A stretch of 9,256 bases of DNA from Verrucomicrobiota bacterium (GTDB lineage: Bacteria > Verrucomicrobiota > Verrucomicrobiia > Opitutales > UBA953), in assembly GCA_004293385.1 (NCBI GenBank), contig RDYO01000095.1, positions 1 to 9,256 on the forward strand, given 5' to 3'. The position numbers and the translations under genes are program-made. Positions 7,501-9,256 of the stretch are shown piece after piece (within the stretch, counting starts at the first letter, position 1; each line of letters begins with the position of its first letter). Below the pieces are notes generated by a model. It saw nothing but the letters and a program-made list of their open reading frames with translations, ran no database searches and was not told the origin of the DNA.

Positions 7501-8299
7501 CAAGCCGCGCGTGATCATCCCGGTCTTCCCTGGCAGCAACTGCGAATACGACACCGCCCGCGCGTTCCGTCTCGCCGGCGCCGAGCCCGAGATCCTCGTC
7601 CTGCGTAACCTCGACGCCGCCGGCCTCGGCGAATCGCTCAAGGCCCTGGCCGACGCCATCTCCCGTTCGCAGATCCTCATGATCCCCGGCGGCTTCTCCG
7701 CCGGCGACGAACCGGACGGCTCCGGCAAGTTCATCGCCGCCGTCATCAAGGCTCCCATCGTGCGTGACGCCGTCATGGAGCTGCTCAAGTCGCGCGACGG
7801 CCTCGCCCTCGGCATCTGCAACGGCTTCCAGGCGCTCATCAAGACCGGCCTCGTCCCGTATGGCGAGATCCGCGACGTCGACGCCTCCGCCCCGACCCTC
7901 TTCCACAACCGCATCGCCCGCCACATCTCGCGCTACGCCCATACCCGCGTCGCGTCGGTCAAGTCGCCGTGGCTCGCGCGCATGGAAGTCGGCCAGGTGC
8001 ACACCATCCCGCTCTCGCACGGCGAAGGCCGCTTTACCGCGCCCGCGTCCGTCATCGCCGACCTCGTCAAGAACGGCCAGGTCGCCTTCCAGTATTGCGA
8101 CGCCGCCGGCGTGCCCTCGAACCGCATCGAGTTCAATCCCAACGGATCGCTCGAGGCCGTCGAAGGCATCACCAGCCCGTGCGGCCGCGTCCTCGGCAAG
8201 ATGGGCCACTCCGAGCGCACCGGCGCGCACGTCGCTAAGAACATCCCCGGCGACAAGCACCAGCCCCTCTTCCAGGGCGGGGTAGATTACTTTGCTTAA
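4577..8299 (+). CDS. purL: Phosphoribosylformylglycinamidine synthase, single-chain with fused glutaminase
   Basis: Cytosolic enzyme of the fourth step of de novo purine synthesis: FGAR, glutamine and ATP give FGAM, glutamate, ADP and phosphate. From the ATG at 4577 the product is 1240 residues. A PurS-like N-terminal region (MKRLFVEKKP onward) precedes the synthase, which has DTYWSDHCRHTTF at 216-228, NETHNHPTEIEPFGGAATC at 319-337 and NDFGAGGVS at 502-510, then a second half with HPFGGATQST near 664-673 and AIGGKDSMSGS near 772-782. The PurQ-like glutaminase begins near 978 with RVIIPVFPGSNCE, has nucleophile Cys1081 in GICNGFQ, and closes with His1211 and Glu1213 in GHSER. The GHSER ending and the N-terminus resemble the clostridial/Bacteroides-type long PurL (clade of TIGR01857) more than the E. 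coli type, which I infer from memory. An in-frame TTG at 4535 would add 14 non-conserved residues, so 4577 is preferred. Only AAGG, 13 nt upstream, resembles a Shine-Dalgarno. Separate purS or purQ genes are not needed and none is seen. Confidence 0.97.
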   Translation: MKRLFVEKKPDFRSEADHLLHDLRDSLRLPGLKSLRILQRYDVEGASEAAIRQAIPTVFAEPPVDDVFEECFPLAAHETAFAVEFLPGQFDQRADSAAQCLQIVSGGDRPVVAAARTFVVSGASPEELKRIKAYLINPVDSREADLAKPASLRRAAPRPAAVASLTGFLTKDVAALAALRKELGLAMSDADLQFCQAHFRDQARREPTITEIKLLDTYWSDHCRHTTFLAELKSVEFADSPLLAPFKVSWERYQQVRLGLNRQGKPVCLMDIATIAGRELKRTGKLDDMEDSEEVNAASIVVPVEIDGRVQEWLVMFKNETHNHPTEIEPFGGAATCLGGAIRDPLSGRSYVYQAMRVTGAGNPLTPYEQTLPGKLPQRKITTGAAAGYSSYGNQIGLATGLVSEHYHPGYVAKRMEIGAVVAAGPRDCVRREAPAPGDVIVLVGGRTGRDGVGGATGSSKEHTETALQNSAEVQKGDAPTERKLQRLFRDPAVSRLIKRCNDFGAGGVSVAIGELAPSLHVHLDRVPLKYDGLDGSEIALSESQERMAVVLEPKDVAAFLAASRRENLEAVQVADVTDSGRLIMEWRGQRVVDIARDFLDTNGVTQSASAKVLAPDASKNPFQAGSAPTVDDLRRAVSDLPNAAQRGLVERFDASIGANTVLHPFGGATQSTPQEAMAAKLPVLGGETDVCTIMAYGFNPVVAQWSPGHGAVCAVVESLARLTAAGGNPARARLTLQEYFEKLGQDSSRWGKPLVALLGALDAQLEFGTAAIGGKDSMSGSFKDLDVPPTLVSFAIVPGKASQVVSAEFKQAGSTVVVVDVPRTSALLPDLQIARERLAAIHALVVAGKVRAAAAVRQGGIGHALVRMSFGNRLGVTLAAAPAADFLIPAYGSVVLEVASAADLGALPHRVLGQTNAEAKIAWPGASVAVAELLAAHEGVLESVFPTKAGEPQGTPAPISFTVRSGLKPKARVAKPRVIIPVFPGSNCEYDTARAFRLAGAEPEILVLRNLDAAGLGESLKALADAISRSQILMIPGGFSAGDEPDGSGKFIAAVIKAPIVRDAVMELLKSRDGLALGICNGFQALIKTGLVPYGEIRDVDASAPTLFHNRIARHISRYAHTRVASVKSPWLARMEVGQVHTIPLSHGEGRFTAPASVIADLVKNGQVAFQYCDAAGVPSNRIEFNPNGSLEAVEGITSPCGRVLGKMGHSERTGAHVAKNIPGDKHQPLFQGGVDYFA

Positions 8300-8325
8300 G
8301 CGCCCTTCGGCCGCTTAAGCAAAGT
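8289..8325. terminator. 14-bp perfect inverted repeat spanning the purL stop codon
   Basis: ACTTTGCTTAAGCG at 8289-8302 is exactly complementary to CGCTTAAGCAAAGT at 8312-8325, with a 9-nt loop containing TTCGG. The left arm encodes the last three residues (Tyr, Phe, Ala) and the TAA stop of purL. No T-run follows on the plus strand (GGGGATC), so classical intrinsic termination is doubtful; it may instead protect the mRNA 3' end, or terminate with help. Confidence 0.5.
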
Positions 8326-8362
8326 GGGGATCTGCTGGCATGGTGAACTGCTGCGAAGCAGG

Positions 8363-8388
8363 GTAGGGACGTGATTGCCATCACGTCC
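8363..8388 (+). repeat. REP-like unit A (GTAG plus 9-bp hairpin)
   Basis: GTAG at 8363-8366 is followed at once by a perfect 9-bp stem, GGACGTGAT at 8367-8375 with ATCACGTCC at 8380-8388, loop TGCC. A 5' GTAG tetranucleotide followed directly by a hairpin is the hallmark of REP elements recognised by REP-associated tyrosine transposases (RAYT/TnpA-REP). Confidence 0.6.
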
Positions 8389-8465
8389 GTTTGCGACGGC
8401 TAGGGGGATGTCGTCCGCCCAAGGCTAAGACCCAACGACTTCCTGCCTAAGGTAGCGCTCCGTTT

Positions 8466-8496
8466 TCTGGGCCTCCGGGCCTCTGGTCAACTGGTC
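8466..8496 (+). repeat. 31-nt intergenic word, copy 2 (downstream of purL)
   Basis: This is the partner of 4423-4453, in the same orientation, with 28 of 31 positions identical; the differences are an A to C and two A to G changes. It is flanked by related CCTCCGG/CCTCTGG words. Its presence on both sides of purL in non-coding DNA only suggests a dispersed repeat. Confidence 0.6.
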
Positions 8497-8562
8497 CTCT
8501 TTGTTCTCCCCGTGTCAACTTGCCCCCATGCCCACTTGCCCCCTCGCGGCTACGCCGCGCTG

Positions 8563-8586
8563 GTAGGGGCGGGACCGCGTCACGAC
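8563..8586 (+). repeat. REP-like unit B, degenerate (GTAG plus imperfect hairpin)
   Basis: GTAG at 8563-8566 precedes GGCGGGAC at 8568-8575 and GTCACGAC at 8579-8586 with loop CGC. Six of eight pairs form and two G/A mismatches remain. It follows the same plan as the neighbouring units and is probably a decayed copy. Confidence 0.4.
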
Positions 8587-8601
8587 ATAGGATGTAATTG
8601 G

Positions 8602-8626
8602 GTAGGGTTGAGCGGCTCGCTCAACC
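8602..8626 (+). repeat. REP-like unit C1 (GTAG plus 9-bp hairpin, GCT loop)
   Basis: GTAG at 8602-8605 is followed at once by a perfect 9-bp stem, GGTTGAGCG at 8606-8614 with CGCTCAACC at 8618-8626, loop GCT. It pairs with unit C2 two bases further on in inverted orientation, so the two form a REPIN/BIME-like doublet. Confidence 0.65.
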
Positions 8627-8628
8627 TC

Positions 8629-8653
8629 GGCTGACCGAGCCGGTCAGCCCTAC
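8629..8653 (-). repeat. REP-like unit C2, inverted partner of C1
   Basis: On the minus strand, GTAG at 8653-8650 is followed at once by a perfect 9-bp stem, GGCTGACCG with CGGTCAGCC, and the same GCT loop as C1. C1 and C2 differ at two stem positions, and both differences are compensated on the opposite arm. The flanks GGTAGGG at 8601-8607 and CCCTACC at 8648-8654 are also complementary, so the whole doublet can fold as one closed unit. Confidence 0.65.
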
Positions 8654-8683
8654 CAGGCCTCCGGATGGTGGCCGCAGGGTATG

Positions 8684-8706
8684 GGCGTGGCTACGCCGCG
8701 CCCTAC
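8684..8706 (-). repeat. REP-like unit D (GTAG plus hairpin, minus strand)
   Basis: On the minus strand, GTAG at 8706-8703 is followed by GGCGCGGC, loop GTA and GCCACGCC; seven of eight pairs form. On the plus strand the odd pair becomes a T/G wobble and the stem extends to nine pairs (8683-8691 with 8695-8703). Its GGCTACGCCGCGC is identical to 8548-8560 beside unit B. It lies 40 nt beyond the Sel1-gene stop and could serve as that gene's 3' structure. Confidence 0.5.
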
Positions 8707-8745
8707 GTAGCGGAGTGCACGATAATCGCGCCCCTGCCTCGATGC

Positions 8746-9256
8746 TTACTTGCCGGACTTCTTGGCGGCGATGTTCGCCTCGATCTCCTTCTGGAGTTCC
8801 CGGCAACGCTGCTGACCGGCGGCAACTTCATCGGCTGACATCCGGTTCGTGACGGAGCGAAGGAGTCGTCTGGCCATAGCGTCGTCCTGCATCGTTGCCA
8901 GTAGAAGGTATGCATACCCTTCGATGAAGTTTCGCGAAGCGCCTTCGGAGAGCAGGTAATTGCAGCCGAGCATTTGCTGGGCCGTCGCATGCCCTTGCTT
9001 GGCGGATTTCTCAAGCCACTTGGCGGATTGAACGAGGTCTTTTGAGACTCCTGCTCCGTGCTCATAGGCAAGCCCCAGCATGAACTGGGCTCCGCGGTCT
9101 CCTTGCTCGGCGAACTTGCGATACCAGAAGACGCCTTCTGCTTCGTTCTTCACCGATTCAGGTCCTTCGAAGCAAATCTGTGCCAAGGCGCCTTGGCCGT
9201 CCGCATCTCCCTGCTCTGCGGACTTGCGATACCATGCGACCGCTTGGACGGGATCT
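8746..9256 (-). CDS. Sel1-repeat (TPR-like) protein, N-terminus cut by window edge
   Basis: The frame is open from the right edge to the TAA at 8746-8748: 169 residues are visible and the true start lies outside. An in-frame TTG at 9186 is not the start, since the repeat pattern continues upstream of it. Three 36-residue Sel1-like repeats follow the tail of a fourth (VAWYRKSAEQGD): ADGQGALAQICFEG...KFAEQGD, RGAQFMLGLAYEHG...KSAKQGH and ATAQQMLGCNYLLSEG...ATMQDD. A charged helical tail then ends in EIEANIAAKKSGK. Sel1 repeats form alpha-solenoids that bind partner proteins and are common in signalling and envelope-associated proteins; no enzymatic domain is visible. Whether it is secreted cannot be told without the N-terminus. 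Third codon positions are less G/C-biased than in purL or ppdK, which may mean faster evolution or later acquisition. The partner is unknown. Confidence 0.88.
   Translation of the reverse strand, partial: DPVQAVAWYRKSAEQGDADGQGALAQICFEGPESVKNEAEGVFWYRKFAEQGDRGAQFMLGLAYEHGAGVSKDLVQSAKWLEKSAKQGHATAQQMLGCNYLLSEGASRNFIEGYAYLLLATMQDDAMARRLLRSVTNRMSADEVAAGQQRCRELQKEIEANIAAKKSGK

Larger units (their letters stand above)
8300..8745. other. Non-coding interval rich in REP-like hairpins
   Basis: This 446-bp stretch between purL and the Sel1-repeat gene has no credible gene. Open frames near 8598-8852 are produced by palindromic GC-rich sequence and overlap the Sel1 gene. It contains five GTAG-headed hairpins (8363-8388, 8563-8586, 8602-8626, 8629-8653 and 8684-8706) and two accessory hairpins: CTGCT-GCGA-AGCAG at 8348-8361 and CGCGGC-TAC-GCCGCG at 8545-8559. 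Each accessory hairpin ends just before a GGTAGGG. There is also a 10-bp direct repeat ACTTGCCCCC at 8518 and 8534. Between 8389 and 8465 I see nothing recognisable. Confidence 0.7.

Noticed and set aside
4796..8260. A 1154-codon open frame on the minus strand antisense to purL
   Set aside because: Same reason: low-complexity Arg/Gly/Asp/Glu/Ala translation opposite a certain PurL; stop codons are simply rare in that frame at this GC content.
8300..8745. CRISPR array or structured RNA gene after purL
   Set aside because: The hairpins are not evenly spaced, have no common direct repeat longer than GGTAGGG and no unique spacers of constant length; no tRNA or rRNA features are visible.
8598..8852. 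A plus-strand open frame across the REP-like hairpins
   Set aside because: It runs through palindromic non-coding DNA and into the antisense of the Sel1-repeat gene; composition is not gene-like.

Overview
The window reads as a high-GC, free-living bacterial chromosome with ordinary core metabolism and no sign of phage, CRISPR, integrase or resistance genes. The strong G/C preference at third codon positions, the protein flavour (a PpdK with a VSSH phosphohistidine motif, a one-piece PurL ending in a GHSER-type glutaminase triad) and intergenic hairpins headed by GTAG suggest a member of the Verrucomicrobiota, possibly Opitutae. That placement is an impression from sequence style, not a proven assignment.

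Layout, left to right. (1) 1-653, minus strand: thiD, the bifunctional HMP/HMP-phosphate kinase of thiamine synthesis, cut by the left edge within its C-terminal GSGCTL motif. (2) About 755-1120, plus strand: a small unrecognised protein with one C-terminal membrane helix; its start is uncertain (683, 755 or 803). (3) 1154-1183: a perfect 13-bp hairpin between two convergent genes, acting as a bidirectional terminator. (4) 1205-3964, minus strand: ppdK, full-length pyruvate phosphate dikinase. (5) 3965-4576: a 612-bp non-coding divergent interval with unusually many repeats: a 7-bp tandem repeat, a G-quadruplex motif, CAGGT/ACCTG word repeats, a perfect 22-bp inverted repeat of MITE type, a 31-nt word repeated downstream of purL, and a strong hairpin in the purL leader. 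(6) 4577-8299, plus strand: purL, a 1240-residue FGAM synthase with the glutaminase fused at its C-terminus; its stop codon lies inside a perfect 14-bp inverted repeat. (7) 8300-8745: a non-coding interval with five hairpins, each preceded by GTAG and opening with GG, two of them in head-to-head inverted arrangement (REP/REPIN-like). (8) 8746-9256, minus strand: the C-terminal part of a Sel1-repeat protein, cut by the right edge.

The genes do not form one pathway. ThiD (thiamine), PpdK (pyruvate/PEP/pyrophosphate) and PurL (purines) are independent housekeeping enzymes, each apparently transcribed alone. I see no new multi-gene system. The part most worth study is non-coding: the GTAG-headed hairpin family after purL and the repeat-dense ppdK-purL divergent region. 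None of the starts visible here has a convincing Shine-Dalgarno sequence.
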